Positions 46,901 through 60,900 of a DNA stretch of 64,000 nt are shown piece by piece. The notes under the pieces were generated by a model, which saw only the letters and a program-made list of their open reading frames with translations, searched no databases and was not told the DNA's origin. Origin of the DNA: Schistocerca nitens (lineage: Eukaryota; Arthropoda; Insecta; Orthoptera; Acrididae). The translations under genes and the position numbers were made by a program. Within the stretch, counting starts at the first letter, position 1. Every line of letters starts with the position of its first letter. The stretch lies in assembly GCF_023898315.1 (NCBI RefSeq), contig NC_064621.1, positions 120,600,561 to 120,664,560 of the forward strand. Reading direction: 5' to 3'.

Positions 46901-49900
46901 AAAGGACAGAGTGGTAGAATTTGATGCTGGTGGAAATAGACGAAGAATAAAATTTAAAGGGGAATTAAAAGGAGGTGAGACAATTACTCATTTACAAAGG
47001 CTAGAAGAGATAGGTGATGAGATCTGCACTGAACAGCAGATACATGACAAAGTAAATGAAATGGGACATTTAAATGAGAAACAAAAGGTGCAGCTTACAG
47101 GTTTATTGTGTAAGCATAAGCATGTGTTCTCTGACAGACCTGGAAAAGTCGTAGATTTCAGTTACGTTTTGAGGGTATTGCCACATGAAGTGATAAGGGC
47201 CAAACCTTATCCTATAGCAATAGCTAAAAGAGAGGCTGTAAGGGCAAGGATACAGATGATGTTGAAGTGGGGCATACTGGAAATGGGGAGGAGTGAGTTT
47301 TGTAATCCAATAGTAGTGGTGAAAAAGAGGGATGGTTCTATAAGAATAGCACTGGATGCAAGAAAGCTAAATAAAATAATAGTCAAAGAAAATGATCAGC
47401 CAGAGAACATGGATGAGCTGTTGCAAAAATTTTATAATGTTAAAATTCTGTCAAGTGTTGATTTGACTTCAGGGTTCTGGCAGGTGCGATTGGCTGAAGA
47501 GAGCAGAAAGTACACTGCTTTCTTATTTGAGGGCAGGACTTATATGTTTACAGTTGTGCCATTTGGTTTATCAATATCTGTAGCAGTCTTTGTAAGGGCT
47601 TTATGTGTTGGGTGATGAACTAATGAGAAAATTGACAGTGTATGTAGATGACATTTTGATTACGAGTAGCAATTGGCAAGAGCACTGTCAGCTGTTGGAG
47701 GATGTATTCAAAGCTATATCTAAAGGGGGGATGACCCTAAAGTTAAGTAAGTGCGAATTTTTTCAAGCAACATTACTATTTCTCGGTCAGCAGTTAACTC
47801 CTGATGGCATTCTGCCCAATAAAGAGAAAATCAAGGCTATTGTTGACTGCAAGGTGCCAACGAACAGGAAACAATTGAAATCATTTATAGGACTATGTTC
47901 ATTCTATAGGAAGTACATAAGTGATTATAGCCTGAATTCACCTAACTTATGTAGACTATTAAAGAAAAGTGTAACCTGGTGCTGGACATCTGACTGTGAC
48001 CAGGAATTTAAAGCCATCAAGAATAGCTTAAAAACAGCAAAATTTTGTTCTATCCAGATTTGTCTTTGCCTTTCTGTATTGGGGCAGACAGCTCAGATTA
48101 TGGGATAGGGGCAGTGCTATTTCAGGAGACGGTAGTAGATGGGAAGACCGAGCACAGGGCAATCGCTTTTGCAAGCAGAATGCTGTCCAAACATGAATTG
48201 ATGTATGGTATCTCAGAGAAGGAACTGTTAGCCATAGTTTTTCGATTTCAGAAGTTCAGGATATATGTGGAAGGTAGGAAAGTGATTGTTTACACAGACC
48301 ATAAGGCTCTGAGCTATTTGCAAGAATGTAAGCTGTTAAATAATAGACTCATGAGATGGGCCATGTTTTTGCAGCAGTTTAACTATGAGATAAGATATAT
48401 TAAGGGCACAGACAACAATGTGGCTGATGCCTTATCAAGATTACCTTTCATTGGAGAAGAACATGAAGTGAATGGAGACGAGAAAGAACTACAGATATTG
48501 TATATGAAAGGAGTGGGTGGAGAGAAGGAAATCAGATCCATTAGTAAGGACATGAGGAGACTTCAGAATGGGGACCAAACCTTGAAGTTTATCAAAACAA
48601 ACTTTGGAAGTAAAGAACATGAAAAAATAGCTAAATATTATAGAATTTATAAAGGTATTTTATTTAGACGAAGAAATTTGGACAAAGAGGAGTGGAAGGT
48701 ATGTTTTCCAGATGAGCATGTGGAAAAATTAATAAATTACATCCACCTTAGCCATGGGCATTATGGGGCTCAAAAATGTTTGGAAATACTGCAGGACTAT
48801 GTTAGTTTTAACAACATGGCCAGGAGAGTAAAGAGACAGTTGGCTTCTTGTGACAAATGTCAAAAAGTGAAGTATAATACTATTGCAGTACAAGGAGAGA
48901 TGCAGAATATTGTTCCTAAAAGAAATGGTGAACTGCTGGCTATTGATTTATTTGGGAGGCTGCCAACAGGCCGAGGGGGTGTAAAGTATGTTCTTTTAGC
49001 TGTTGATGTATTCTCAAAGTTTGTAAGGCTGTATCCACTGAAAAAGGCCACTAGCCAGAATATAATTAACAAGCTAGAGAAAGATTACTTTGTGAATGTT
49101 ATAAAACCAGAGAATTTTCTGTCTGATAATGGAGCACAATTTGTATCTAGTGTGTGGGGGAAGTTTATGCAAAGATCTGGGATGAAGCATATAAGGATTT
49201 CAGTGTATCACCCTGCAGGAAACCCTGCTGAGAGGTATATGAGGGAGCTGGGTAGGCTATGTAGGACATATTGCAGTAAAAAGCATAGTACTTGGGCAGA
49301 ATATATAACTGTGTTTGAGGATCTTATGAACACAGTGAAGAGTTGTGCAACAGGATTCTCACCCTATGAGCTCATGAAAGATATCAAGCCTGACAATCTA
49401 ATAGCAGAAAACATAGATTTTCCTCCATCTCAAGACTTGACAAGTCAAGAGAAAATGCAGGTGGCCAGACAGCAAATGTTAAAGAAAGGACATGAGAGAC
49501 AGAGGAGGCATGGAGAAAGGTATAAGACAACAAAGTTCAAGGAGGGAGATAAGGTGCTGATGAGGAACAAGAAAAAATCCAGTGACATTGATGGCGAAAT
49601 CAAAAAGTTATTTGAATTATACCAAGGACCCTTTGAGATAATGGGTTGTCCACACCCTAATGCATATAGGTTGGTATATCCAGTGTCCAAAAAGCCATTT
49701 GGACTGAGAAATGTAACGGAGTTGAAAAAATATGTGGTAAAAGAATAAAGATTAAGGAAGTGAGATTCCCATGTACACTATTGTCGAGTTAAAAAAAAAT
49801 TATTGGGGGCTATGTACACGTGTATTTATAATTGGAGTATTATTTGTGTTACTGTATATATTTGCAATAAGGGAATCTGTTGTCCAATGGATTTGCACAA

Positions 49901-50788
49901 CTGGTGTGGGTGTGATAAAAGCCTTGTTGAAAGTCATACGGGAATTGAAACCTACTGTGCATATAGTCTATTTCTGTATAAATATGTGGAGAATATAGGA
50001 GGGAGGAAATCTGCAAATAGTTTGTTAAAAAATAGTTGATATTTTTATTAAAATTTCTAATGTATCTGTGGCACCTGCAGTTGATACTGGTGCGTGGGGG
50101 TAGAAGTGTCGGAGGTCCTGATCTGGGAACATTTGAAGGGTGAAATAGAATATATTTAACTATGCCATGTTTGTGTTTGATTTGTGTGCATGTTTGTCAT
50201 TTGTACAAACCTCAATAAGAACTGATCAGTGAAAACAGGATGTTCCAGGGAGGATTTGGATAGCCTGATTCCTGGGAAATGTGGGTCTGCATGTCTGGGC
50301 AAGATTTATGAGGATTTGATTAAATTTTGATAGGATGACTTGGCTAATGAGAGGAAGCACGGTGCTGTTGGCTGACAAGTTTGGAAAGACTGTATTCCAA
50401 TGCATAAACCTGTGAACACAAGGATCTGGTTACAACAACTTCGTGCAACTTACAGAAACAACTGTGTAAAAAGTGGAAGTGTTAATGTGCAGTGAGTGGG
50501 CAACCTACATATAGACTAACATGGGCATTTATTTTGCCTGCCCAGTTGCTCAATAGGATACTATCTAATTGTATATTTGAGTTGCATACATTGTTGGATT
50601 ATGTATGTATGTTTTCCTAATGACAGTACATACACTGATTAACTCACCACTATAACACTGTTCTACATGTTTTGGTGCCATTATAGTTATAATTAAAATG
50701 TTTAATATATAAAGTAATATGGGTTCACTCCATTTGGTGCTACTTCATGTTGCCGTTACTAAGGTAATGTCACCATGAAGTGGGGGTA

Positions 50789-51486
50789 TGTAAGGTAACA
50801 GGGGATAATAGGGAACTCTTTCAAGTAATTTAAAATTTAAAGCACGGCAGCAGAGATAATATGCTGGGCATAAATAGACCGGAAAATACTTGTTTGTGTT
50901 TTGATGGACGTTGTAGTTCCATGGGATAGTGTTTTGGTTTTCTTTTAATTGCAACGAATTATATAAGTGTGGTGATAATTTGTAAAATTATATAATGTAT
51001 TTAGATTTAAGTATTTAAATATTATAAAATATTGTAAACGAATTGTGGCCATGTTTAGCAATTGTTTTGACTACTGTGGTGTCATGTGACCCGACTCAGG
51101 ACTGTGGATGTGAGCGGGAAAATCGGGGTCTTTTGTCGTTGGCCGTTGTGGTTGTGAGTTGGGAGCGGCAAAGTGCCGCGAGTGCAAGCATGGACGGCAG
51201 AGTATGCGAAGGAACAAAGTGAAAGTGTGTGGGTGTGAGACAAACAGTGTACGAATTGCACCAATTATTATTTGTGAACTTAAAAATGCATGGCCACAAC
51301 GTTAAAGTGTTTCTTTTGAATAAATAAGTTACAATCTGAACGTGTATAGTTCAATTCACTGCTCTTCAAAAGCCAGCCAATATCAGGCTCAATAATAGGG
51401 GCGCAAATGCAACCGTTTACTACCAACCCCCTTTACAGATGAGCCACGTGAAAAATAGGTAGTAAACGAGCCCGAGTTCAGTTGCA
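50789..51486 (+). repeat. Right LTR of the gypsy element
   Basis: Near-identical to the left LTR and followed by AGTT at 51,487-51,490, matching 42,869-42,872. Confidence 0.95.
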
Positions 51487-52010
51487 AGTTCCATGAAATA
51501 ACGTTGTCACTGTTATACCCAAATGTGCTGCTGCCTGAAACAAACTTTAGCACCATATTTTTAACTGAGATAAGGAAAAGTAGTTCTGATACTACCGAGT
51601 AGCTATAGTTTTCAGATGTTTTTTGTGTTATATATGCATATTTCTAAAACACATTGCTGCCACAAGACTCACAAAGTAGAGAGCAGTTTTAGATGTAGGA
51701 CATAGAATCACGAGTACCCAATTATCACAGAAGCAGTTACCTAATTTGGCAGAACTTATTGTCAACTACGCTACACACAGGATACGTGTTTTAGGTAGCC
51801 ATTTGGTCACTTGCTATTAATTCAGATATGAAAGATTACTACAGTTAATCTTTCGCATAGAACAATATGTTTGCCGCCAAGACACATTTATTGCAAAGTA
51901 CTTGAAGGTTCATTGAAGTACAGTTAAAAGTGATTAACATTTTTCGAAGGTATGGAGTGCTAATTTCTACAAAATATGACTCAAGCAGTATCTAATAACG
52001 CCATTTGAGA
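51487..52010 (+). repeat. Fifth peptide-gene unit, right fragment
   Basis: 'gatgtaggacatagaatca', 'tagccatttggtcacttg' and 'gcaaagtacttgaaggttca' follow in the same order as in the peptide-gene introns (about 10,660-11,100 and 28,020-28,310). Together with the left fragment it is a fifth unit broken by the gypsy insertion. Exon 2 would be expected near 52.7 kb but is not recognisable. Confidence 0.7.
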
Positions 52011-52237
52011 AAGGTTTCACAATGTATTAGGAATGCTTACATTTTAGCACTGGAACAAATGGGGGGATTAATAAATATTTGAGTGAACTTAGGATCACAA
52101 TACTTAAAGTTCTTAACCTGATGTGGAGAATGCATACTCAATCTGACATTTAGACAGACCAATCGCAATGACGATGTGAGCTACAATCTGACAGTCTAAC
52201 ACATCTGTACAAAAGAAAGTTGAATACAACATTTATA

Positions 52238-52473
52238 TCGAACATAATCTGCAAAGTAGCATGTAGTCTGAGAGTCTCAGCAGCATCACTCATCGTCTAT
52301 GCTTTAAACTTTCAAATAATTCAAAGAGCTCCTGTTCATTGTAATTTTGCTTATGTCGAACAGAATCCGGAAAATGGCAAAGTATTCTGAGAGACTGCAG
52401 TATCACTTATTTTCTGTGCTTTAAACTATGAAAAGAATTCAATGAGCTCCTGCTGATTGTAGTTTTGCTTCAC
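52238..52473. repeat. Two-copy tandem repeat, ~118 bases
   Basis: Units begin 'tcgaacataatctgc' and 'tcgaacagaatccgg', and both end near 'gtagttttgctt'. They differ at perhaps a fifth of positions. Confidence 0.75.
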
Positions 52474-53499
52474 ATAGACGGATATTCCTGATGAATGGAG
52501 AATTGACACCAAAGTTTGTGTTCAGATTAAATACAGATTCCACAGTGAATAGTAAACTACGTGTGTAGTCGAAATGTAGCATGTATTTCATAACGACTGC
52601 AAAGAAAGATAATTAATACATGTTCCAGTAAATTTCTGATTATTAACACTCAATTCAAATGTAATATCAAATGAAACATTACACTTCTTGTGTGGTAGAC
52701 CGCATGGTATAGAAGGTCAGAAAATATGAAAAATCGAACAGACGAAAGCTGCAGACTCATTATCAAATCTTTAAAATGTTTGAACTAGCGGAAATGTGAC
52801 ATAATCAATATCCCAACTGTACAGAATTGACAAACCGATACAGTAGCTCAGGCTTGGAACGTGATATACCTCTTTGGACAACGGTAGTTCAGTCTGAACT
52901 CAAGTGAAGACCGATTTAAGAACTTGAAACGTTGCAGACAGAATATTACAGAAAGCTGCAATGCTTGTAATTTGTAGCCTGAGAACGGCCATCAGAATGT
53001 AGCCTCACTTCAGACACCCAGTGGCCACGAACATGCTGCTACACCAGTCATCCAGGATAGGCTGTGTGGAACCGGCGAGGTAAGATGAGGGAAAGAGCAG
53101 GAGCAGAACACTTTGTCTTCTATGAAACATGACTAACAAACACGCAACACTGTTCACACAGGTCTGTGACAGGTTCTTACAGAGTCTCCAGGCTATAGGT
53201 TAGCAGCCATTACTATACTCGACTACTCAAAAACTGTAATACAGTAAGCAGTAATAGCCCTGGAACAGATGCCTTTGCAACTCACTTGCGAGTTAAACTT
53301 GCATATGAATGAATAATTAGCGTATTGACATTTTAACGAAAGATTTTCATCCCACCACAGATTTTGGATGTTTTCTTGCAGGGTTGCCAACAGAAGAGAT
53401 TCAAGAAATGATAACATACCCTTCCACATGCACATAAAACGAACATAGTACTTATCCAGCATCTGCACTAAGCTACAATGGACTGGTGGGCTAATAGCC
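52474..53499. other. Unassigned stretch
   Basis: No supported gene. The minus-strand frame 53,223-53,606 has no recognised domain. Confidence 0.4.
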
Positions 53500-53504
53500 A
53501 CATA

Positions 53505-53775
53505 TACATTTACAGGAATATATAAACTGACATTATTATTTTCAGTAACTATTTTGTTACTAAACAATTTCCTAACAGAGCAAAAATGGTATAGCATCAT
53601 TGCCAATAGTAGTCCATGCTAACAAGGTCATTTCAGACATCTATTTTGTCGTTACACAAGGTGTCCAAGCACAGTAAAATGGTATGACATCAACATCAAT
53701 AATAGTCCATAACAACAATATTATTTCAAATAGCTATTTTTTCGTTAAAACAAAGTGCAATAAGCACAGTAAACA
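53505..53775. repeat. Tandem repeat, ~94 bases, two full units and one partial
   Basis: Units begin 'aaaatggtatagcatca' (about 53,584) and 'aaaatggtatgacatca' (about 53,676) and end 'gcacagt'. A partial unit precedes them ('cagtaactattttgttac'). Confidence 0.65.
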
Positions 53776-56073
53776 CGATGTGCAAACATGTCAGTCACTG
53801 TTGTTTGTACGTAAACACTTAAGGGAATGTTATAATGCTACACACAGTTATACAACATCTAAATACTTTCGATTATTATATGACCTGAGATTTCTGCAAA
53901 ATAAATATATAATCAGTTATTCAGAAGGACACATTCTATTCATTAGTAAAACACAAACACTATATATTGTTACAATGTAGATCACAATTCCTTTGTCTGA
54001 AACGGTATACACATACACAATTTTAATTACAACCTTTTTCTGAACAGTAACGGCTATCATTCTGAATGTATTACCATACATAAATGTATAATGATCTACT
54101 TTTCTATCAAGTGAGAGGAAGTAGATTATGTTGTTCACATATTTTATAGTATTGTGTGGGTGCAAGCTGACACACAGATGGTTCCTAGGAGGGTGTGTGT
54201 AGAATGAACTCTTTCTCCAACTATAGTTACTCAAGGTTTTCGAGTGGAATCATTTTACACTTGATGAGGAAAACTTGACTGTAGAGATCACAGAGAGACT
54301 CATGACTGTGATTGTCGCCCTTCATAGCACCTTTTTTTATCCATAGCCATGTCCTATTATGGCAGTGCACTAACCTCTGCAAGTCACTATTTATTGGGAG
54401 CCTAGTCAACCTTCTGACAGCTAGCGTGTCACTCTATGTTTAAAGTGTCTCCAGCACTAGTTATATGTGAGTGTCATACAGGCACGTTATGTGACATGAG
54501 CAGTGGCCTCCATAGTGGTGGTAACTTCGTCTAGGGTGTGAACCATCCACATTTGTAATCTCATGGTAGGTCAGTAGCTGTCACTCAGTCACACTTCAGA
54601 ATGAAATTATAAATAGAATTAGTTTGAAGTTAAACAAAATACAATGGATGATTACATTTAGACCAGAATATTTTGAATTATAAATGATGGGGGCAATTGA
54701 TCATCACATTTTCAATGTCTGAACAATGCTTCCTTAACATGGACAAAAGTCATAAGACCAAAAATGCAGATAATGTAAGATAACAAGATTCACACTAGTT
54801 GATAAATTCGTATTAGTGAATAGACACACACTAGAAATAGATTTACATATAAAACAGTCATTTAACATAGACAATGAATGTGTTGCAAAAACAAATCAGA
54901 AACTTGAACAAAGTTAAATTTACATCACAGGTTTCATTAGCATACACACAATGTAACTAAAATTCTATGGGCACTCTTCAGCTCAGGTGCTACCACTTCC
55001 ACTTTATTGCTTTTAATTAAGTCTTTTGGCGATCTGTAACGTAATTGATGACTTCATTATACTTCCTATATTTCATAAATACTGTTGAATAAAGAATAAT
55101 ATGCAGACAGAAGTTCGATATTCAACAACAATATCTTCAAAACAGCTCAGCCATCAAATTCTCTTGCCAGTCCACACAATGTTTTACTGCTATATAAAAC
55201 TGATGTTCACTGCACGAGATAGGAAAGTAACACACATCATTAAACGAATCTTCCAAAAGGATAGTCTGGCCTCAGAACTGAAATTTGTTAAAGTGACTGT
55301 ACATTCAATACCAGCACTGGAAATCATGATAAATTCTTTCGAGTTTTTACCTCCATAGTATCAAACTTCTACATACCATCCATGTGTACGTTGAAATGTT
55401 CTTAAACCGAAAAAAAAGAACTTAGGGAGAATTACAGAACTTATGTCTGAAAATTCGGTATGATCATGAGTTTGTTTTGCAATTAAATCACATGAAGAAT
55501 TACTAATCTCAATTAATTTCGAGAAGAAAGTCTAGAAAGATCCCAGTACACACTTATCCCACTACAGCATCACTCCAAACTCTGATACTAATTTATAAGC
55601 AATCACAAGCTTTAATTTCTCATTACTAAATAATGTAATTACCCAGAAGGCCACGGATTCCACATGTAGACATCACACTTATTTGTCATATGAAACTGTT
55701 CCCTAAAACACATAAATATATATGTTCAAAAATAATCTGTCTAATTCCACCTAATTCTATGTTACTCCAATACTTCCTCAAATATTGTCCCAACAGATCC
55801 ACAATGAATGTGAGAGCAGTTAAATTATACATTTATGTCTCAGTAACCAGATTTTAGCTGTCCCAGTTGGATGTGCATCTGTTACACTCTACCTCTCACA
55901 TCGTTTTTGTGAGATATACTCAAGCTGCAGCGTTTGTCTCTGGGACACTTGTGTACAATAGGACGACATCTCAGCAAAGCTGCAATATTTGAGCAGTTGG
56001 CACATTTATATACTTATACTTATGCATGTAACCCGACTCCCATTATTTCCTTTCTCTTCAAATGGAATAATGT

Positions 56074-56079
<6 letters not shown>
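53776..56079. other. Unassigned AT-rich stretch
   Basis: No coding frame with a known domain, no inverted repeats and no SINE were seen. Confidence 0.4.

Positions 56080-56136
<57 letters not shown>
56080..56136. repeat. (TA)n microsatellite
   Basis: About 28 uninterrupted TA units. Confidence 0.95.
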
Positions 56137-56138
<2 letters not shown>

Positions 56139-57999
56139 ATTTCGAAAGCGTAGCTACAAAAACCTGACGTAATATTTAATCTCTGTTTTTGTGTTGATTT
56201 TAATCAGAAACCTTGTTGGTGTCGTGATACATTGTGTAATGCGTATTTGTTAACTGTAAACATAGACTGCGTTTTTCTGCAACCAAACGTAATACATTGT
56301 GTGGCAATATAAAGCCAACTGTAAATTTAGCTTTAAATTGTCTGTGAGAAATAACAGTTCACTGATTTCATTATATATTTACAAGAAAATGAAATGTTTT
56401 TGAGAAGTTTGTGAAGCTTGTGAAGGTTTTCGTAAATTATGGGAGTTTTGAGTAATCGATTTCGTAATAAATCGGAGTTTGTGATTTACAGTTTTTTGTA
56501 AATCAGTAACAAACTGTAAAATTAGTTCTCCCTTTTAACAGGAGTGTACATTGTCTGCATTTATCGTAAAGGAACGCTACTGTCGAATTTTCTTAGTTAT
56601 CATAACACGAAAAACGTTTCATAGGAACATTAAAACTTCTAGTAAATTTTCTGTCGTTGTTGGCTCTAAATCACTTTAGTTCGAAAGAGTTACTGGTGAT
56701 AATTGTAACATATCAGACTCATAAATTAAAAGAGAATCAGCAGCCTTAGTAGAAAGTTATTTGTTTACTAGTTTGTAAAACGCTCCTCCAGGCATCTGTT
56801 ATTCGTTGATCGTTGACTGTTCTGTAGAATACTGTACCAGGCATAATGCAGCTCCACTGTATTTGCTGCTATTTGAAAGCAGCTGACAAACCCTCTGACC
56901 ACTGTTATGTGATTAGAGGGTGCTGTGAGTCATTGGGTTGGGAGGACTTCCAAAAGTTGTTTACCAATGACACCAAAGTTTACTTAACAACTTCCCTCAC
57001 CTGTGGATCATAACTGTCCCACATAAAAAAAGGACCCATCATTACTCTTCAACTGGACTGTGAATGGCATTTCAATAGTAGGTCATGACATGTAGTAAAG
57101 GAGACTCGTCTTTACCTGCTGAGAAACCTGTGTGTCCTGTGTCAAGGGGCAACCAATCAAACATGTAGGGGTCTATTAGCCATCAAGAGTTCAAACGGTG
57201 GGTGAATAATGGTACCCTTAGGAAAATGGCAGCAAGGGAACGAAAGGGACACCAAGTGCACTCAGCATGTATGTGTGGTGTTGGATTTTGCCTACTCATC
57301 ACTTATAGGCTGCCTAAGGGATGCTGTGTTCTCAGAATGCTACCCAATAATTCAAGTGAATGACATTAGTAATTTTATTTCTATAAGGTAGATTGACAAT
57401 ACTTGTATTTACGAAGGGATCACAAGTGAAGAGTGACATGCAACCAAGTCAGAGTTCATGCAGCTTTGTCACACATCACTGATAACTCTGCTCTGCGAAT
57501 CCTGTCCACTAACGTCCATATACAGAGTCAATATGACCGGTCGAAGCTGGCAGGAGAGACACTTATATTCACTTGTTGCAGAGGGTTGTCCTGTTGTGGT
57601 GCGGTCCTTGTCAGTAGGCTATTGGCTGATGTTTCCTCATCCCCTCCTCTGGTCTTCTGTTCTTCCTCATTGTTCCAGCGCTTGTGGTTATGTTGGAACA
57701 CGTGGGGACCCAATGCAACATACTAGCTGTTCCTCTGTCATTGAGGGAACAGGGCACACGCAACTGCAAATTGTGTGCTTTCAATAAACGATGCCTGTCG
57801 TCTGGACCTGGAGGTCATACTTGGATCATTCCAGCGACTAGTACAGAAAATTAATACCAGCCTTACTCACAGAGTTACATACAGAGATGCTGACAGTATG
57901 ATGCTTTTCCCCCAAAATAGGTCAAGGCCTCTACTTGTGGGCTGAGGTTTTGGCTACCTGTACTACAGAATTCATTGCTTTTACTACGTAATCTGTTTT
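56137..57999. other. Unassigned stretch with an AATAAA-bearing segment
   Basis: From about 56,870 to 57,850 the base composition is more balanced than in the flanks, and an AATAAA signal lies at about 57,783. This could be an old repeat end, but no coding domain is recognised in frames such as 57,209-57,391 or 57,433-57,787. Confidence 0.3.
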
Positions 58000-60900
58000 T
58001 TCATGAATGATATCACGTTTACTGCTATTAGTACTGTTAAGACAGTTTTGTAATCAACACATCATAATTTAAATTTTTCATTAAATCTTGATCTTACTTC
58101 CTTAATTTTCAATAATTCTTTTTTTAGACAGTTTATCCTCTTTTACTTGCTAAAATACTTTACTACTGAAAGGAAATATTTGGTATAGTCCCAATGTTTT
58201 TTGTTGTTCTTTGTGGCCAAGTTGTTTCAAAAATATTAATATAAAATTTGTAAAAGCAATTTACATTTGCTACACATTTTGTTCTTGATATAGTCTCCTG
58301 AAATAATTCTTTTTGAAATGGAGACTCCTGTAACATAAATGAATTAACCAATTCACATTTCTTTAATTTCCGGTAGTATCTAATGTGAAGTCTTTTGCTA
58401 TAGCTTTTAACTCAGTTACTTACTTGGCACTGAAATTTGAAGTACAATGAGAAGGAACAACATTGCAAAGTTGAGTGACTGTAAAATATATCAGTCTGTA
58501 CTCCAATTAATAGACAAAAATTTTATTAGGTTTGCGAAAAAAGAAAAATGAAAAATGTAGCAGATATTTCAGAAGTTCTACAAAATAAAAGTAAATGTAG
58601 TGATTAGTTAAATTTCATTTTCGGTTAATTTCATACCTTTGGCTGACAGTAAATGTCTTCGAGATCTTTTTAGTTACTTCTTCACATTTAAACATCATTT
58701 TTTTAATTTTTATATCTTTTCATTGACAAATCTTGCACCTACTTGTGAGCTCGTTACTAGATGTAGGATTTAAGTAAAAACAAACAAAATCATTAATTTC
58801 TTAACAATTAATACACTTTTTACAGTTGTATTGTTGCTATCCATCATCAGCTTTGTCGATAATAGAACTTCAGAAATTCGTTTTAAACCTCCAATGTTTA
58901 GGTGTAATATATTTTCCACATACCCAAAGCAATTCGTTATACTTATTTTTTTTATTTTTGGTACTGCATTCTTTAATGTATGTGCATGTTTATCCCTTTT
59001 ATATTTATCTGAATGAGAATTATCAGTTTGCATCTCCAGCTCAAAATTTACACAATTCTTGGAATTATAGCTTCCATTTAAAAGAGAAAAAATTTTATTG
59101 GATGTAAACAAATTATTAGGCAATAAATACAATGGCACCATCAACTGTCCTAGAACTGCTTATGCAAAATCTGAAAAAGTATGTTGAAATCATATTATTT
59201 TACTACTGAAGGTAGAAAAATGGAAAAACATCTAGAGAAAGAATTTGGGGAAACTGAAGATTTATTTAGACTAACTAATACCCTAGACGACATTAATCAC
59301 GGAGATAACAATAAACTATATGAAAACCGGATTAAATTTTGGTAGAAAAACTGATAACCATCTTTATTGTGGTAAAACTCTTTGTGATTTAGCTGGATAT
59401 TTTCCATCTGAAGGGAAAGCGTGTGAATTAAAAGATTTAAAAATGATCAACAATTAAATATTGAAGTTTAAGAATCATAATATATAAATGCTTACATACA
59501 TCAGTAAGCGTGCATTTATTGTAATTGATGAAAAAAGTAACCTATAGTTTAAAGGAAAAGATATGACAGAAGTCCTCAAGTACAAGGACACCAGAAAATC
59601 TTCTTGTAAATGATACAAATAAAGTAGGATATTCAGCAGTGGACCGCCAGTCCCTCTCTTTAATTGCACAGAAAGTGAAAGGAAAGGAGAAACTGATATA
59701 CTATTACCTCATGTTGTATGTGAAACAGCGAATCAAAATTTAATACCAACATCTTTTCCTATAAAATTATTCACTGATAACTAAGTATAATATTTAAATC
59801 ATTAGAGTACAAAGAAGAAATTTGCAAAAACAATAAAACAATACTAGAGGTTTTCGTCCAGTTTGTGAAGAAATTCTAAGACTGAGCTATAATTGTAGTT
59901 CCATAAATTTATACCAAAGAAGGATGGAGGAACGTTGAATATTATTTGTTGGTACAGTTATTTTAATCTTGTGGATGGCTCCACAAAAGACTTCATTAAT
60001 GATATAATCAACCTTCATTGTATAGAGTTAATGTAAAAATTAGATTATTTATCAATAAAAGTGAAAACAAAATTATATTTCAGAATTATATTTTGTGTAA
60101 AATTTATAAGGATTTTTTATGTATATCTAATAAATTAAATATGTTAAGTCTTTCTGATTGAATCAATTAACATTTAAAATTCTCAAACAATTCTGTCATT
60201 ATGTCATTTTTATTAAAGTTTATAGTAACATTAAAATGTACTTTACCTTCTTGAATAACACAGTCATAACAGTAATATATCAGTTCTCAACATCTTTGAA
60301 ATTTCAGTAATGACTTCCATTTATGTACATAAAAGTTTATAGAACATTGTTTCCTTTATCTAACCACAAGTTTTGGAAATTATCAAGAGCCAGTCATCTA
60401 ACATATTTCAATGTTCCTTTAAATCCTGCTACAACAGATGCTTTTAATTTTGAAAAAATGAGTAGTGGTTAATGATATTTTTCTTTACTCATTCTTGAAT
60501 CCTTTTGTTGTAGAATTCTTTTCCATTACCTGTTTGTAGATTTCTTGGACTTCTCTTCCTAAATATATTTTTAAGAAGCACCAGCTATATTCTTAACCAA
60601 TTTGTTCTTGGCTTCCTCGAAATTTTTCCAACAAGATATATGTCATGAGAAATTGTTTCTTGTAGTTCTTGTTTATAAAAATTTCCTTTCACTTTTTCTC
60701 CATCTACATCTTTCAATATCTATGTGACTGAACTGGAAAAAATATCACTTCTAGTTTCGAAAATGTCTGTTGACCAGTTAGTAGTAGTACAAGATTTTTT
60801 AAAAACTCCCTTCAACTTGATGAATCCCAATTTGTGTCCTACTTTATATTTATGCTAGATATCTTCAAAATTTGTTATGTAGACAGTTTACAACTAGTCC

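Larger units (their letters stand above)
42873..51486 (+). mobile_element. Ty3/gypsy LTR retrotransposon, nearly full length
   Basis: The element is ~8.6 kb, with 698-base LTRs at both ends (TG...CA), a 4-base target duplication AGTT, a primer-binding site right after the left LTR, and a purine-rich tract before the right LTR. In order it has a leader, a gag-like region with coiled coil and an Arg-rich end (about 44.15-45.55 kb), and pol. Pol holds a protease with LLDSGSS (near 46.64 kb), reverse transcriptase (47.2-47.9 kb), RNase H (48.1-48.4 kb), and integrase with HHCC zinc finger and DDE core (48.7-49.75 kb). A short frame with a membrane segment follows. The LTRs differ at about 7 of 698 positions by eye, so it is young. 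It is not intact: about four interruptions. Confidence 0.95.

Noticed and set aside
53223-53606. 127-codon minus-strand ORF
   Set aside because: It runs into the tandem repeat region and has no recognisable motif, signal or homologue in the window.
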